From NCBI GenBank assembly GCA_020850755.1, contig JADZEB010000045.1:1-64000 (forward strand): 64,000 bases of DNA. The letters are read 5' to 3'. The position numbers and the translations under genes were made by a program. Positions 16,861 through 26,269 of the stretch are shown here, in pieces. Origin of the DNA: Alphaproteobacteria bacterium. Its GTDB lineage: Bacteria > Pseudomonadota > Alphaproteobacteria > Acetobacterales > Acetobacteraceae. The notes beneath the pieces were generated by a model. That model saw nothing but the letters and a program-made list of their open reading frames with translations, was not told the DNA's origin and did no database searches. The first letter of the stretch is position 1. Every line of letters begins with the position of its first letter.

Positions 16861-18411
16861 TCAGCCCCTGCGCCGCCGGCGGGAACGGACGGCCGGACGC
16901 GCCCGCCCCATGCCGAGGCGCTTGCGCCATGCCGCCGCCTGCCTGGCCACGTTCGCCGGCGCCGTGCCGCCCTCGCTCAGCCGGCTCTGCACGGAGGCAT
17001 CGACGCCGAGCACGGCGAACACGGCGCGGGTGATGCGCGGCTCCTCGGCCTTCATCTCGGCCAGCGTGAGGTCTTCGAGCCCGACGCCCTTCTGCTCGGC
17101 CCGCCGCACCAGCCGCCCGGTGACATGGTGCGCGGTGCGGAAAGGCAGCTTGAGCGCTCGCACCAGCCAGTCGGCCAGGTCGGTCGCGGTGGCATAGCCC
17201 GCCCCGGCATAGGCGCGCATCTGCGCCGGATTGGCCTTCATGTCGCGCACCATGCCGGCCATGGCGGCAAGGCAGAGCGTGATCGCGTCCGCCGCGTCGA
17301 ACAGCGGTTCCTTGTCCTCCTGCATGTCCTTCTGGTAGGTGAGCGGCAGGCCCTTCATGATCATCAGCAGCGCGTGCAGCGCACCGACGATGCGCCCGAC
17401 CTTGCCGCGCACCAGCTCGGCCGCGTCCGGGTTGCGCTTCTGCGGCATGATCGAGGAGCCGGTCGTGAACGCGTCCGACAGGGTGATGAACCGCCAGGGC
17501 GGGCTCATCCAGATCACGATCTCCTCGGCCAGGCGCGACAGGTGCACCGCGCACAGGGACAGGGCGGCCAGGAACTCCACCACATAGTCGCGGTCGGCGA
17601 CCGCATCCATCGAGTTCGCCATCGGCCGCTCGAAGCCGAGCAGGCGCGCGGTCATGCGCCGGTCGATCGGGAAGGAGGTGCCGGCCAGCGCCGCCCCGCC
17701 AAGGGGGGATTCGTTCATCCGCCGGCGGCAGTCGGCCAGCCGCCCGCGATCGCGCGCCAGCATCTCGACATAGGCGAGCAGGTGGTGGCCGAAGGTCACC
17801 GGCTGGGCCGCCTGCAGATGGGTGAAGCCCGGCATCACCGTGCCGGCATGGCCTTCCGCCTTCTCGACCAGGGCGCATTGCAGCTCGCGCATCTGGCCAT
17901 CGAGCCCGTCGATCGCATCGCGCACCCAGAGCCGCACATCGAGCGCCACCTGGTCGTTGCGGCTGCGCGCGGTGTGCAGGCGCTTGGCGGGCTCGCCCAC
18001 CAGCTCGGCCAGGCGGGACTCCACGTTCATGTGGATGTCTTCGAGCGCGAGCTGGAACGGGAAGCTGCCCGCCGCGATCTCGCGCGCCACCACCCCTAGA
18101 CCGCGCGCGATCGCCTGCCCATCTTCACGGGAGATGATGCCGCGGCGGACCAGCATGCGGGCATGGGCGCGGCTGCCGGCGATGTCCTGCGCCCAGAGGC
18201 GCCGGTCGAAGCCGATCGAGGCGTTGATGTCCTGCATGATCGCCGCCGGACCGCTGGCATAGCGCCCGCCCCAGGCGGCGTTGGCAGCGGCGTTGGCGGC
18301 GGCATTGGCGGCAACGGCCTTGGCGGCGGCAGCCTTGGCGGCGGCTCGCCGGGGCGCGGCTTCGGTTCCGGTTGCGGTGCGGGCGCGGGCGCGCTTCAAC
18401 TTCACTTGCAT
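16861..18411 (-). CDS. argH: Argininosuccinate lyase
   Basis: ArgH splits argininosuccinate into arginine and fumarate, the last arginine-synthesis step. The 516-residue product has the fumarase/ASL superfamily signature [11 protein letters not shown], the [13 protein letters not shown] and [17 protein letters not shown] segments, and the canonical WGGRY start of the domain at about residue 47. The first 46 residues are an unusual Lys/Arg then Ala/Asn-rich extension absent from most ArgH proteins. The ATG at 18411 gives this extension; no better start lies between it and WGGRY. It is divergent from the TlpA-like gene with only 40 bp between them, and 8 bp upstream of lptM. Confidence 0.95.
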   Translation of the reverse strand: MQVKLKRARARTATGTEAAPRRAAAKAAAAKAVAANAAANAAANAAWGGRYASGPAAIMQDINASIGFDRRLWAQDIAGSRAHARMLVRRGIISREDGQAIARGLGVVAREIAAGSFPFQLALEDIHMNVESRLAELVGEPAKRLHTARSRNDQVALDVRLWVRDAIDGLDGQMRELQCALVEKAEGHAGTVMPGFTHLQAAQPVTFGHHLLAYVEMLARDRGRLADCRRRMNESPLGGAALAGTSFPIDRRMTARLLGFERPMANSMDAVADRDYVVEFLAALSLCAVHLSRLAEEIVIWMSPPWRFITLSDAFTTGSSIMPQKRNPDAAELVRGKVGRIVGALHALLMIMKGLPLTYQKDMQEDKEPLFDAADAITLCLAAMAGMVRDMKANPAQMRAYAGAGYATATDLADWLVRALKLPFRTAHHVTGRLVRRAEQKGVGLEDLTLAEMKAEEPRITRAVFAVLGVDASVQSRLSEGGTAPANVARQAAAWRKRLGMGRARPAVRSRRRRRG

Positions 18412-18451
18412 TGCGGCTGGCTTCTGACCAACAGGCGGTGGCGCGAGGACG

Positions 18452-19069
18452 ATGACAAGAGCGTGCAGCAGCTTCCCGACACGGCGCAGGGCCCTGGGTC
18501 TTGCGCTCGGCCTCGCAGGGGCCGCGACCTTAGCGCCCGGCATCGGGCCCCGACAAGCGCGCGCGCAAGCCGGGCTTGAACGGCTGCGCGGCACCGACCC
18601 CGCCCGCCCCCTGCCCGACTTCGCCTTCACCACCGCCGATGGCGCGCGCCGGACGCTCGCCGATGTGCCGGCACGCGGCTGGGTGATCAATCTCTGGGGC
18701 ACCTGGTGCGCCCCCTGCCGCGAGGAGATGCCGGCACTCGACCGCATGGCGGCCGCGCTCAAGGCGGACAATATCGCGCTGCTGGCGCTGGCCTGGGAGT
18801 TCGGACCGAGCCCGGCCGAGAACGTCGCGCGCTTCTACGCCCAGCACGGCATCGTCAACCTTGCGGTCTGGCTCGATCCGCGCGGGGCGGCAGGGCGGGT
18901 GCTGGCCGTGCCGCCGGCCGAGCCGGGCGCGCGGCCGGCATCGCCGCGCTATCCGACGACCTTGCTGGTCAACGCCGCACGCCAGGAGGTCGCGCGCGCC
19001 GAGGGCGCACTCGCCTGGGACAGCGCGGACGCGATCGCGATGGTGCGGCGCTACCTAGGCGCGAGCTGA
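18452..19069 (+). CDS. TlpA-like thioredoxin family protein
   Basis: A 205-residue periplasmic thioredoxin-fold protein. The N-terminus has three consecutive arginines ([12 protein letters not shown]) followed by a hydrophobic stretch ending near ARAQ, resembling a Tat or Sec signal. The redox motif is WGTWCAPC near residue 86, and the AhpC/TSA-Redoxin features [10 protein letters not shown] and VINLWGTWC precede it. Proteins of this type reduce disulfides in apocytochromes or copper-site proteins; the partner is unknown here. It lies divergent to argH, a pairing common in alphaproteobacteria. Confidence 0.88.
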   Translation: MTRACSSFPTRRRALGLALGLAGAATLAPGIGPRQARAQAGLERLRGTDPARPLPDFAFTTADGARRTLADVPARGWVINLWGTWCAPCREEMPALDRMAAALKADNIALLALAWEFGPSPAENVARFYAQHGIVNLAVWLDPRGAAGRVLAVPPAEPGARPASPRYPTTLLVNAARQEVARAEGALAWDSADAIAMVRRYLGAS

Positions 19070-19101
19070 CGCGGCGCGGTAAGCCGGGTGCACAAAAACG
19101 C

Positions 19102-19125
19102 GGCGCGGGCCGAACGGCCCGCGCC
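19102..19125 (-). terminator. Intrinsic terminator of etfB-etfA-hbd
   Basis: GGCGCGGGCCG and CGGCCCGCGCC form an 11-bp inverted repeat between the convergent tlpA-like and hbd genes. Read on the minus strand, just after hbd, it is followed by CGTTTTTGTG, giving a five-T tract, so it fits an intrinsic terminator of the etf operon. On the plus strand there is no T-run. Confidence 0.7.
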
Positions 19126-19150
19126 AAACGCAAGTGCAGGACGCCCGGCC

Positions 19151-20086
19151 TCACCGCGTCGGGCGCGGCGGATCGACCGAATAGTCGTAGAAGCCCTTGC
19201 CGGCCTTGCGGCCGAGCCAGCCCGCCTCGACATACTTCACGAGCAGCGGGCAGGGCCGGTACTTGCTGTCCGACAGGCCGTCATAGAGCACGTTCATGAT
19301 CGCGAGGCAGGTGTCTAGGCCGATGAAGTCGGCCAGCTCCAGCGGGCCCATCGGGTGGTTGGCGCCGAGCCGCATCGCCGTGTCGATCGCCGTGACCGAG
19401 CCCACGCCCTCGTACAGTGTGTAGACCGCCTCGTTGATCATCGGCACCAGGATGCGGTTGACGATGAAGGCCGGAAAATCCTCGGACACCGCGGTGATCT
19501 TGCCGAGCTTCAGGGCCAGCGCATGCACCGCCTGGAAGGTCGGCTCGTCGGTGGCGATGCCGCGGATCAGCTCGACCAGCTTCATCACCGGCACCGGGTT
19601 CATGAAGTGCATGCCGATGAACTTCTCGGGCCGGTCGGTCGAGGCGCCAAGCCGCGTGATCGAGATCGAGGAGGTGTTGGAAGCGACCATCGCCGAAGGC
19701 TTGAGGTGCGGGCAAAGCGCCTTGTAGATGCTGCGCTTGACCTCCTCGTTCTCGGTCGCGGCCTCGACCACGAAGTCGCAATCGCCGAGCGCGGTAAGGT
19801 CGGTGGCGGTGGCGATGCGTGCCAGCGCCGCGTCCTTGTCCTCGGGCTTGATCAGGTTGCGCTTGATCTGGCGATCCATGTTGCCACGCATCGTGGCCAT
19901 CGCCTTCTCGATCGCCTCGGCGCGCACATCGGTCAGCGTCACCGCCAGCCCGGCAAGCGCGCAGACATGGGCGATGCCGTTGCCCATCTGGCCGGCACCG
20001 ACTACTCCAACCTTGGCGATCTCGGGCACGGGCTTGCTCGCTGCTTCGGCCTGCGCGGTCCTGCGTGTCGCTACGTCGATGGTCAC
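19151..20086 (-). CDS. hbd: 3-hydroxybutyryl-CoA dehydrogenase
   Basis: A 311-residue 3-hydroxyacyl-CoA dehydrogenase that interconverts 3-hydroxybutyryl-CoA and acetoacetyl-CoA with NAD. The dinucleotide loop [10 protein letters not shown] is at about residues 31-40, SNTSSISI and the catalytic histidine in [15 protein letters not shown] follow, and the C-terminal dimerisation domain contains [11 protein letters not shown] and [15 protein letters not shown]. The start is GTG at 20086, overlapping the etfA stop as GTGA. The first 20 residues before the Rossmann fold are non-conserved. Its place after etfB-etfA suggests a role in fatty-acid or polyhydroxybutyrate metabolism linked to the ETF electron chain. 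Confidence 0.95.
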   Translation of the reverse strand: MTIDVATRRTAQAEAASKPVPEIAKVGVVGAGQMGNGIAHVCALAGLAVTLTDVRAEAIEKAMATMRGNMDRQIKRNLIKPEDKDAALARIATATDLTALGDCDFVVEAATENEEVKRSIYKALCPHLKPSAMVASNTSSISITRLGASTDRPEKFIGMHFMNPVPVMKLVELIRGIATDEPTFQAVHALALKLGKITAVSEDFPAFIVNRILVPMINEAVYTLYEGVGSVTAIDTAMRLGANHPMGPLELADFIGLDTCLAIMNVLYDGLSDSKYRPCPLLVKYVEAGWLGRKAGKGFYDYSVDPPRPTR

Positions 20087-21027
20087 TTCTGGCGCTCCAG
20101 TTCCTGGGCCAATTCCGGCAGTGCTTGGAAGAGGTCCGCGACCAGGCCGTAATCGGCGACCTGGAAGATCGGCGCTTCCTCGTCCTTGTTGATGGCGACG
20201 ATGACCTTGCTGTCCTTCATGCCCGCAAGGTGCTGGATCGCGCCCGAGATGCCGACGGCGACGTAAAGCTCGGGCGCCACCACCTTGCCGGTCTGGCCGA
20301 CCTGGTAGTCGTTCGGCACGAAGCCGGCATCCACGGCGGCGCGGCTGGCGCCAACGGCGGCGCCGAGCTTGTCGGCCACCGGCTCGATATAGGTCTTGAA
20401 GTTGTCGCCGTTCTGCATGCCGCGCCCGCCCGAGATCACGATGCGCGCGGCGGTAAGCTCGGGCCGCTCGGACTTGGATAGGGCGGCGCCGACGAAGCGG
20501 CTGAGGGCGGGATCGGCAGCGGCGGTGGCGTTCTCCACCGGGGCCGAACCGCCCGTGGCCGGCGCGGCATCGAAGCTGGCACCGCGCGCGGTGATGACCT
20601 TCACCGCGTCCTTGCTCTGCACGGTGGCCATCGCGTTGCCGGCATAGATCGGGCGCACGAAGGCGTCGGCGGAGACGACGCCGGAAATGTCGGAGATCAG
20701 CGCGACATCGAGCAGGGCGGCCACGCGCGGCATGATGTTCTTGCCCGAGGTGGTGGCCGGCGCCAGCAGATGCGTGTGCCCGGGCGCAAGCGCGGCGAGC
20801 AAGTCCGCCATCGGCTCGGCCAGGCGGTTGGCATAGGCCGGCGCATCGACCAGCAGCACCTTGGCGATGCCGGGAATGGCGGCCGCCTGCTGCGCCACCG
20901 CGGCACAGCCCGCGCCGGCGACCAGGATGCTGATCGGGGCGCCGATCTTCTGCGCCGCGGCCACCGCGTTCAGCGTCACCGGCTTGAGGGCGGCATTGTC
21001 GTGTTCGGCAAGAAGCAGGGTCGCCAT
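20083..21027 (-). CDS. etfA: Electron transfer flavoprotein subunit alpha
   Basis: EtfA binds FAD and, with EtfB, carries electrons from acyl-CoA dehydrogenases to ETF-ubiquinone oxidoreductase. The 314-residue product begins TLLLAEHDN, has the [14 protein letters not shown] central segment and the C-terminal FAD-binding region with [19 protein letters not shown] and [17 protein letters not shown], the family signature. It starts 2 bp after the etfB stop and its own stop overlaps the hbd start. Confidence 0.96.
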   Translation of the reverse strand: MATLLLAEHDNAALKPVTLNAVAAAQKIGAPISILVAGAGCAAVAQQAAAIPGIAKVLLVDAPAYANRLAEPMADLLAALAPGHTHLLAPATTSGKNIMPRVAALLDVALISDISGVVSADAFVRPIYAGNAMATVQSKDAVKVITARGASFDAAPATGGSAPVENATAAADPALSRFVGAALSKSERPELTAARIVISGGRGMQNGDNFKTYIEPVADKLGAAVGASRAAVDAGFVPNDYQVGQTGKVVAPELYVAVGISGAIQHLAGMKDSKVIVAINKDEEAPIFQVADYGLVADLFQALPELAQELERQK

Positions 21028-21029
21028 GG

Positions 21030-21779
21030 TCAGATCACCTTCGCCTCGGTCTTGAGCTTGGTCACGAGTTCGGCCACCGAAGCGACCTTCACCCCGGCCT
21101 TGCGCTTGGCCGGCTCCTCGACCTTGAGCGTGACCAGCCTGGGCGCGGTATCGACGCCGAGATCGGCCGGCTTCACCGTCTCGATCGGCTTCTTCTTCGC
21201 CTTCATGATGTTGGGCAGGCTGGCATAGCGCGGCTCGTTCAGGCGCAGATCGGTGGTGACGATCGCCGGCAGCTTGAGGGCGACGGTCTCGAGACCGCCA
21301 TCGACCTCGCGCGTGACCACCGCCTCCTCGCCCTGGAACTCGACCTTGGAGGCGAAGGTGCCCTGCGGCCAGCCCATCAGCGCCGCCAGCATCTGGCCGG
21401 TGGCGTTGGAATCATCGTCGATCGCCTGCTTGCCCAGGATCACAAGCCTGGGCTGCTCCTTGGCGATGATCGCCTTCAGGAGCTTGGCGACGGACAGCGG
21501 CTGCACCTCGTCGGCGGTCTCGACCAGGATGCCGCGATCGGCACCCATGGCGAGCGCGGTGCGGATCGTCTCCTGGCACTGGGCGAGGCCGATCGAGACC
21601 ACGACGATCTCGCTTGCCGCGCCCTTCTCCTTCAGCCGCACCGCCTCCTCGACGGCGATCTCGTCGAAGGGGTTCATGGACATCTTGACGTTGGCGAGCT
21701 CGACCCCCGTCTGGTCCGCCTTGACGCGCACCTTGACGTTGTAGTCGACCACCCGCTTCACCGGGACGAGAACCTTCAT
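21030..21779 (-). CDS. etfB: Electron transfer flavoprotein subunit beta
   Basis: EtfB forms the AMP-binding partner of EtfA. The 249-residue protein starts [19 protein letters not shown] and contains the signature [16 protein letters not shown] and the AMP-binding region [21 protein letters not shown] lies just before the ATG at 21779. It is the first gene of etfB-etfA-hbd, preceded by a leader of about 125 nt and the promoter at 21912-21940. Confidence 0.96.
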   Translation of the reverse strand: MKVLVPVKRVVDYNVKVRVKADQTGVELANVKMSMNPFDEIAVEEAVRLKEKGAASEIVVVSIGLAQCQETIRTALAMGADRGILVETADEVQPLSVAKLLKAIIAKEQPRLVILGKQAIDDDSNATGQMLAALMGWPQGTFASKVEFQGEEAVVTREVDGGLETVALKLPAIVTTDLRLNEPRYASLPNIMKAKKKPIETVKPADLGVDTAPRLVTLKVEEPAKRKAGVKVASVAELVTKLKTEAKVI

Positions 21780-21911
21780 CGCCTTCTGCCGTCTCTCTGG
21801 GTCGTGGGAACAGCGCGTTTACTGCGGTGCGGCAGCCAGTCCGACCCTTCTGGGCCTGCATAATGGACGCGTCGAGGTTAAGTCTTTCGCACCTGCAACA
21901 ACGCGGCCGCA

Positions 21912-21940
21912 ACCATAAGCCCCGCCCCGAGCCGTGTCAA
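21912..21940 (-). promoter_or_regulatory. Putative sigma70-type promoter of etfB-etfA-hbd
   Basis: On the minus strand a perfect TTGACA (21935-21940) is followed after 17 bp by TATGGT (21912-21917). Predicted start is near 21905, so the etfB leader would be about 125 nt. This is the best -35 match I noticed in the window. Confidence 0.6.
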
Positions 21941-22064
21941 TTTAGCGAACCGCGCCCCTGCTCGCGGCGCCGCGACGCCACCCAGCCGCGCCGAATGCTG
22001 CCACCGCTGCCGTCGCGGCAAGCACATGCTTGTTTTTTCAATGGGTTACTGGGTTGGTGGCTGG

Positions 22065-22259
22065 TCAGCCACGCAGCGCATACATCAGCAGGACGAAAAT
22101 CAAAAGCGCCACCCCCTGCAGCACCACGCGGTACTGCATCAGCTTGTTGGCGCGATGCGGGTTGCCCTGGTTGCGCGCCATGCCGACGACGCCGGTCAGC
22201 AGCACCGCCAGCACCGCCAGCATGGACAGGATCAGGAGGATGGTCAGGAAGGTGCGCAT
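22065..22259 (-). CDS. Twin transmembrane (HIG1-like) small protein
   Basis: A 64-residue protein with two hydrophobic helices (about 5-26 and 45-62) joined by a polar hairpin, VGMARNQGNPHRANKLMQYRV. The spacing and the RxNKLMQYRV sequence match the small two-helix proteins of HIG1/twin-transmembrane type found upstream of etfB in many alphaproteobacteria. In eukaryotes HIG1 proteins bind respiratory complexes; the bacterial role is not settled. Its stop codon lies inside the small inverted repeat GTGGCTG/CAGCCAC at 22057-22072. It precedes the etf operon by 285 bp, so it may be transcribed separately. Confidence 0.8.
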   Translation of the reverse strand: MRTFLTILLILSMLAVLAVLLTGVVGMARNQGNPHRANKLMQYRVVLQGVALLIFVLLMYALRG

Positions 22260-22326
22260 GGGGGGCTCGGCGGTCTGATCACGGGCGCCGTCGCACCGGC
22301 GCCAAGGACAAGATATGGGCGTGCAT

Positions 22327-23712
22327 TCAGCGCTGCGAAGGCCCGGGCTCCGCCGGGACGGGCTGCATGTGGGCCGGCAGCGGCGGCGCGGGGATCATCC
22401 AGAGCCCGGCCGCGACGCACCACAGCGCGCAGAGCGCATAGCCGAGCCCGTAGCCGCCAGTATAGCCGACCAGGCCGGAAAAGCCCGAGGGCGTGAACAG
22501 CATCGCGAAGGAAAAGACGAAGCCGTTCAGCGCCGTGGCCGCGCCCACCTGGCCGGGCGGAGCAAGGCGGGCCACCTCGGCCAGCTGCACCCCGTTCCAG
22601 CCGATGCTGGTGAAGCCGCTCAGCATCGCCGTGGCGGTGACCGCCCAGACCGGCCAGCCGGGACCGGCCAGCGCCAGCAACGCGCAGCAGCCCGCGGCCA
22701 GGAAGCACAGTGCCGCCATGGTCAGGCGCGGGGCGCCGGTGCGGTCGGCCACCACGCCCCAGAAGACGCGGCCGACGATGCCGCCCACCTGCCCGGCGGA
22801 GAGGTTGAAGCCGGCCGCCACCAGGCTGTAGCCCAGCACCTCCACCTGCAGGGTGGTGAAGAAGCTGCCGAAGCAGAACTGCGCCGCGCCAAGCGCGCAG
22901 CCCGAACCGACCACCCGGCGCAGCGCGACATGCCCGCGCCATAGCGAGAAGGTGCGCGAGATGTCGCCCAGGCCGATGCGCATGCCGGGGCGACGGTCGG
23001 CATCAAGCCGCGCCCGCACCGGCTGGAGCGCGAGCGCGACCAGCACGCAGAAGGCCGACATGGCCAGAAGCGCGCCGCGCCAGCCACCCGCCAGCACGAT
23101 CAGCGGCAGCACCGCGCCCGCCAGCATGGCGCCCGCCGGCACGCCGGTCTGCTTGATCGAGAAGATGAAGGAACGCCGCCGCGCCGGCACGCGCCCGGCC
23201 AGGATGTGCGAGCCCGCTGGCGTTACCGGCCCGTGGCCGATGCCGAGCGTCATCGCCGAGGCGACCAGCATGGGCAGGGCACCGAACGCCGCCAGCGCCA
23301 GCCCGAAGCCGCACACGACCAGCCCCACCTGCGAAACGCGCACACCGCCGAAGCGCAGGATCAGGGCGCTGGCGAAGGGGCCGGTGATCAGCGCCCCGCA
23401 ATAGGCGAGCGAGGTGTTGAAGCCGGCCAGGCTCGCCGGCAGGCCGACATCGGGCGACATCGCCGGAGCCAGCACCGGCACGGCGTAGTAGGAACCGGTC
23501 CCGGCCAGATGCACGGCCATCAGGGCCAGCACCACCAGCCAGATCGAGATCGGCGGCATGGCGGGCTGCTGGGCGGTCTGCTGGGCGGACCGCGACCCGG
23601 CCAGCGGGCCAGGGTGCGACGCTGCGGGCATTGCTGTCGCAGAGGGTGCTGCCGCGCCTGGACGCGCGGTCGGGCCTGGCACCGAACCCCCGGAGGATGA
23701 AGGGATGGTCAT
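22327..23712 (-). CDS. MFS transporter (paralogue of the one at 38490-39692)
   Basis: A 461-residue major facilitator protein with about 12 hydrophobic helices. The first 50 residues are a Pro/Ala/Ser-rich extension before the first helix (ISIWLVVLALMAVHLAG). Shared motifs with the second MFS protein of the window include FSIKQTGVPAGAMLAG in the first half and a GWNGVQLAEVARLAPPGQVG segment in the second half, so the two belong to one subfamily. The substrate is unknown; this family is usually annotated as a drug or cyanate-type transporter without proof. It is divergent from the MscS-type gene. Confidence 0.85.
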   Translation of the reverse strand: MTIPSSSGGSVPGPTARPGAAAPSATAMPAASHPGPLAGSRSAQQTAQQPAMPPISIWLVVLALMAVHLAGTGSYYAVPVLAPAMSPDVGLPASLAGFNTSLAYCGALITGPFASALILRFGGVRVSQVGLVVCGFGLALAAFGALPMLVASAMTLGIGHGPVTPAGSHILAGRVPARRRSFIFSIKQTGVPAGAMLAGAVLPLIVLAGGWRGALLAMSAFCVLVALALQPVRARLDADRRPGMRIGLGDISRTFSLWRGHVALRRVVGSGCALGAAQFCFGSFFTTLQVEVLGYSLVAAGFNLSAGQVGGIVGRVFWGVVADRTGAPRLTMAALCFLAAGCCALLALAGPGWPVWAVTATAMLSGFTSIGWNGVQLAEVARLAPPGQVGAATALNGFVFSFAMLFTPSGFSGLVGYTGGYGLGYALCALWCVAAGLWMIPAPPLPAHMQPVPAEPGPSQR

Positions 23713-23791
23713 GGTTTCCCTGCGATCCTAGGCTGGCGGCGCCGCATAGGATACCCCGCGCATGCGAAAGGCCCCGATGCGTGCGGCGCGC

Positions 23792-23821
23792 TTGACATCG
23801 CCGCGGTAACACCCCTAGTGC
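23792..23821 (+). promoter_or_regulatory. Possible promoter of the MscS-type channel gene
   Basis: A perfect TTGACA at 23792-23797 lies 89 bp before the channel gene, but the -10 candidate 18 bp later (TAGTGC) is poor. Low confidence; recorded because the -35 element is perfect and correctly placed in the divergent region. Confidence 0.25.
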
Positions 23822-23885
23822 GCCAGACCCGGCCGCGTCCTGTCCTACCCTGCCTGCGGCCGCGGACAGCGAATGCCTCGCGCGC

Positions 23886-26246
23886 ATGGAGACGGTCCTG
23901 ATGTTCGCCTGTCGCTTCCCCGCCCCCGGTGCCAGCCGCCTCGCCGCGCGCGCCTGCCTGCTGCGCCCCGTGCTTTTCGCCGCGCTTCTGGCGCTGCTGG
24001 CCATGCTGGCGGCAGCGCCCTCCTTCTCCCAACAGCCGCCCGCGGGCCCGGCACCAGCGGCGGCACCCGCAGCCCCCCCGGCGGCCGCGCCGCCCGCCGC
24101 GGAGCCCGCCATGCCGCGCGCAGAGGTCGAGCGCCTCCTCGGCACACTGCGCGACGAGGAGCGGCGCAACGCCTTCATCCAGACGCTGGAAGGCATGCTC
24201 CAGGCGCAGGGCGCGGCGCCGCGCGAGCCCGAACCGCCGGCGCTGCTGCCGCCGAACTCGGTCGGCGCGCAGGTGCTGCTGGCGCTGTCCGACCGGCTGG
24301 GCGAGGTCTCGGCCTGGCTGGTCGCGGCTGGACAGGCGCTGGTCGAGATCCCCGACGCGCTCTACTGGCTTTACTGGCAGTTCGCCGATCCGGTTTCGCG
24401 CGCGGCGCTGTTCCGCATCGTCGGCACGGTGCTGATGCTGCTCGGGCTCGGCATCCTGGCCGAGTATGTCGCGACGCGGCTTCTGGCCCGCGCGCGCAAC
24501 GCGATCGAGCAGCGCCCGGCCGAGACCTGGTTCGCGCGCCTGCCGCTGGTGGTGCTGCGCTTCCTGCTCGACCTCGTGCCGGTGGCGGCGTTCGCGGCGG
24601 TGTCCTACGGGCTGATCTCGGTGGTCGATCCCGATCCGATCACGCGCGTGGTGCTGCTCGGACTGAACAACGCCTACATGATCAGCCGCGCGATACTGTG
24701 CCTCGACCGCATGCTGATGGCGCCCAGTGCGTCGCAGCTGCGGCTGATCCCCTGCACCGACGAGACGGCTGCCTATGTCCATCTCTGGGTGCGACGCATC
24801 GTGCTGGTCGGCATTTTCGGCTATGCCGTGCTGGAAGCGGCGCTGCTTCTCGGGCTCGGCTACGGCGCCTATCTGGTCCTGCAGCGCCTCCTCGGCCTCT
24901 TGATCGCGCTGTTCCTGATGATCATCGTGATGCAGAACCGCGCGCAGATCTCGGCCACGATCCGCGCCGAGCCGGAGGCGCGCGGGGCATGGGCGCTGGC
25001 GCGCAATCGCATCGCCGATGTCTGGCATCTGCTGGCGATCGCCTATATCGCCGCTGGCTGGCTGGTGGTGGCGCTGCGCATCCAGGACGGGTTCGAGCGC
25101 ATGCTGCGCGTCTCGGTCCTCAGCGTGATGATCTTCCTGTTCGCCAAGGCGGCGATGCTGCTGATCGATCGCGGCATCAGTTGGCTGTTCGGCGTCTCGG
25201 CCGAGTTGCGCCACCGCTATCCCGGGCTGGAGGCGCGCGCCAACCGCTATGTCCCGGCGCTCAGGCGCATCCTGGGCGGGGTCGTGCTGTTCATGGCGAC
25301 GGTCGCCTTCCTGCAGGTATGGGGCTTCAGCTCCTTCGCCTGGCTGGCGGGCGGGACCGGGCGACGGCTGGTGGGCGCGATCGTCTCCATCGGCATCACC
25401 ATCGGCATCGCGCTGATGATCTGGGAGACGCTGAACGCGGCGATCCAGCGCCAGCTCGACCGGCTGACGCACAACGCCCAGCAGGCGGGCTCGGCGCGGG
25501 TGCGCACGCTCCTGCCCATGGCGCGCACGGCGCTTCTGATCGTGATCGTGATCATCTCCGGCCTGATCGTGCTGTCCGAGCTTGGCGTCAACATCGCGCC
25601 CCTGCTCGCCGGCGCGGGCGTGATCGGCCTTGCGATCGGCTTCGGCTCGCAGAAGCTGGTGCAGGACATTATCACCGGCATCTTCCTGCTGCTCGAGGAT
25701 GCGGTGGCGGTGGGCGACGTCATCCAGATCAACGGGCAGAGCGGCGTGGTCGAGGCGCTGTCGATCCGCACCATCAAGCTGCGCGGCGTCGATGGCTCGG
25801 TGCACATCATCCCGTTCAGCGCGGTCGGCAGCGTCACCAACATGACCAAGGACTTCAACTTCGCCGTCTTCGACATGAGCGTCGATTACGGCGAGGATGT
25901 CGATCGCGTGATCGAGGTGATGAAGTCGGTGGGCGCCGAGATGCAGGCCGACCCGGCCTGGAACTACGCCATCCTGGCACCGCTGGAGGTGATGGGGCTC
26001 GAGCGCTTCGCCGACAGCGCCCAGATCGTGCGCGCGCGTTTCAAGGGCCTGCCGCGGCAGAAATGGAATGTCAGCCGGGAGTATAATCGCCGGCTCAAGA
26101 AGCGCTTCGACCTTGAAGGGATCGAGATCCCCTATCCACACCAGAAGCTGATGATCGCGGGCCCGAACCCGCACCCGGCACAGCCGGCGATCGAGCTGCC
26201 CGGCCAGGAGCCGCCCGCGCCCGAGCCCGGCCCCGCCCGCGCCTAG
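23886..26246 (+). CDS. Large MscS-family mechanosensitive channel (YbiO/YbdG-like)
   Basis: A 786-residue inner-membrane channel. A signal sequence (about residues 24-48, ending SFSQ) is followed by a Pro/Ala linker, a periplasmic helical domain, about ten transmembrane helices and the conserved MscS core from about residue 555. The pore-lining helix and following loop read GAGVIGLAIGFGSQKLVQDI, then the beta domain VGDVIQINGQSGVVEALSIRT. The C-terminal alpha/beta region ends in a Pro/Ala tail. Such large homologues release solutes upon hypo-osmotic shock and may be gated with additional signals. The start at 23886 could also be the ATG five codons later. Stop TAG lies 23 bp from the convergent recX stop. 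Confidence 0.9.
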   Translation: METVLMFACRFPAPGASRLAARACLLRPVLFAALLALLAMLAAAPSFSQQPPAGPAPAAAPAAPPAAAPPAAEPAMPRAEVERLLGTLRDEERRNAFIQTLEGMLQAQGAAPREPEPPALLPPNSVGAQVLLALSDRLGEVSAWLVAAGQALVEIPDALYWLYWQFADPVSRAALFRIVGTVLMLLGLGILAEYVATRLLARARNAIEQRPAETWFARLPLVVLRFLLDLVPVAAFAAVSYGLISVVDPDPITRVVLLGLNNAYMISRAILCLDRMLMAPSASQLRLIPCTDETAAYVHLWVRRIVLVGIFGYAVLEAALLLGLGYGAYLVLQRLLGLLIALFLMIIVMQNRAQISATIRAEPEARGAWALARNRIADVWHLLAIAYIAAGWLVVALRIQDGFERMLRVSVLSVMIFLFAKAAMLLIDRGISWLFGVSAELRHRYPGLEARANRYVPALRRILGGVVLFMATVAFLQVWGFSSFAWLAGGTGRRLVGAIVSIGITIGIALMIWETLNAAIQRQLDRLTHNAQQAGSARVRTLLPMARTALLIVIVIISGLIVLSELGVNIAPLLAGAGVIGLAIGFGSQKLVQDIITGIFLLLEDAVAVGDVIQINGQSGVVEALSIRTIKLRGVDGSVHIIPFSAVGSVTNMTKDFNFAVFDMSVDYGEDVDRVIEVMKSVGAEMQADPAWNYAILAPLEVMGLERFADSAQIVRARFKGLPRQKWNVSREYNRRLKKRFDLEGIEIPYPHQKLMIAGPNPHPAQPAIELPGQEPPAPEPGPARA

Positions 26247-26269
26247 GCTGCGCGCGCAGGCCAGGGGCG

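Noticed and set aside
23709..26174. Minus-strand open frame of 821 codons opposite the MscS-type channel
   Set aside because: Low-complexity His/Arg/Asp/Gln composition, no ribosome site, and complete overlap with a well-supported channel gene.
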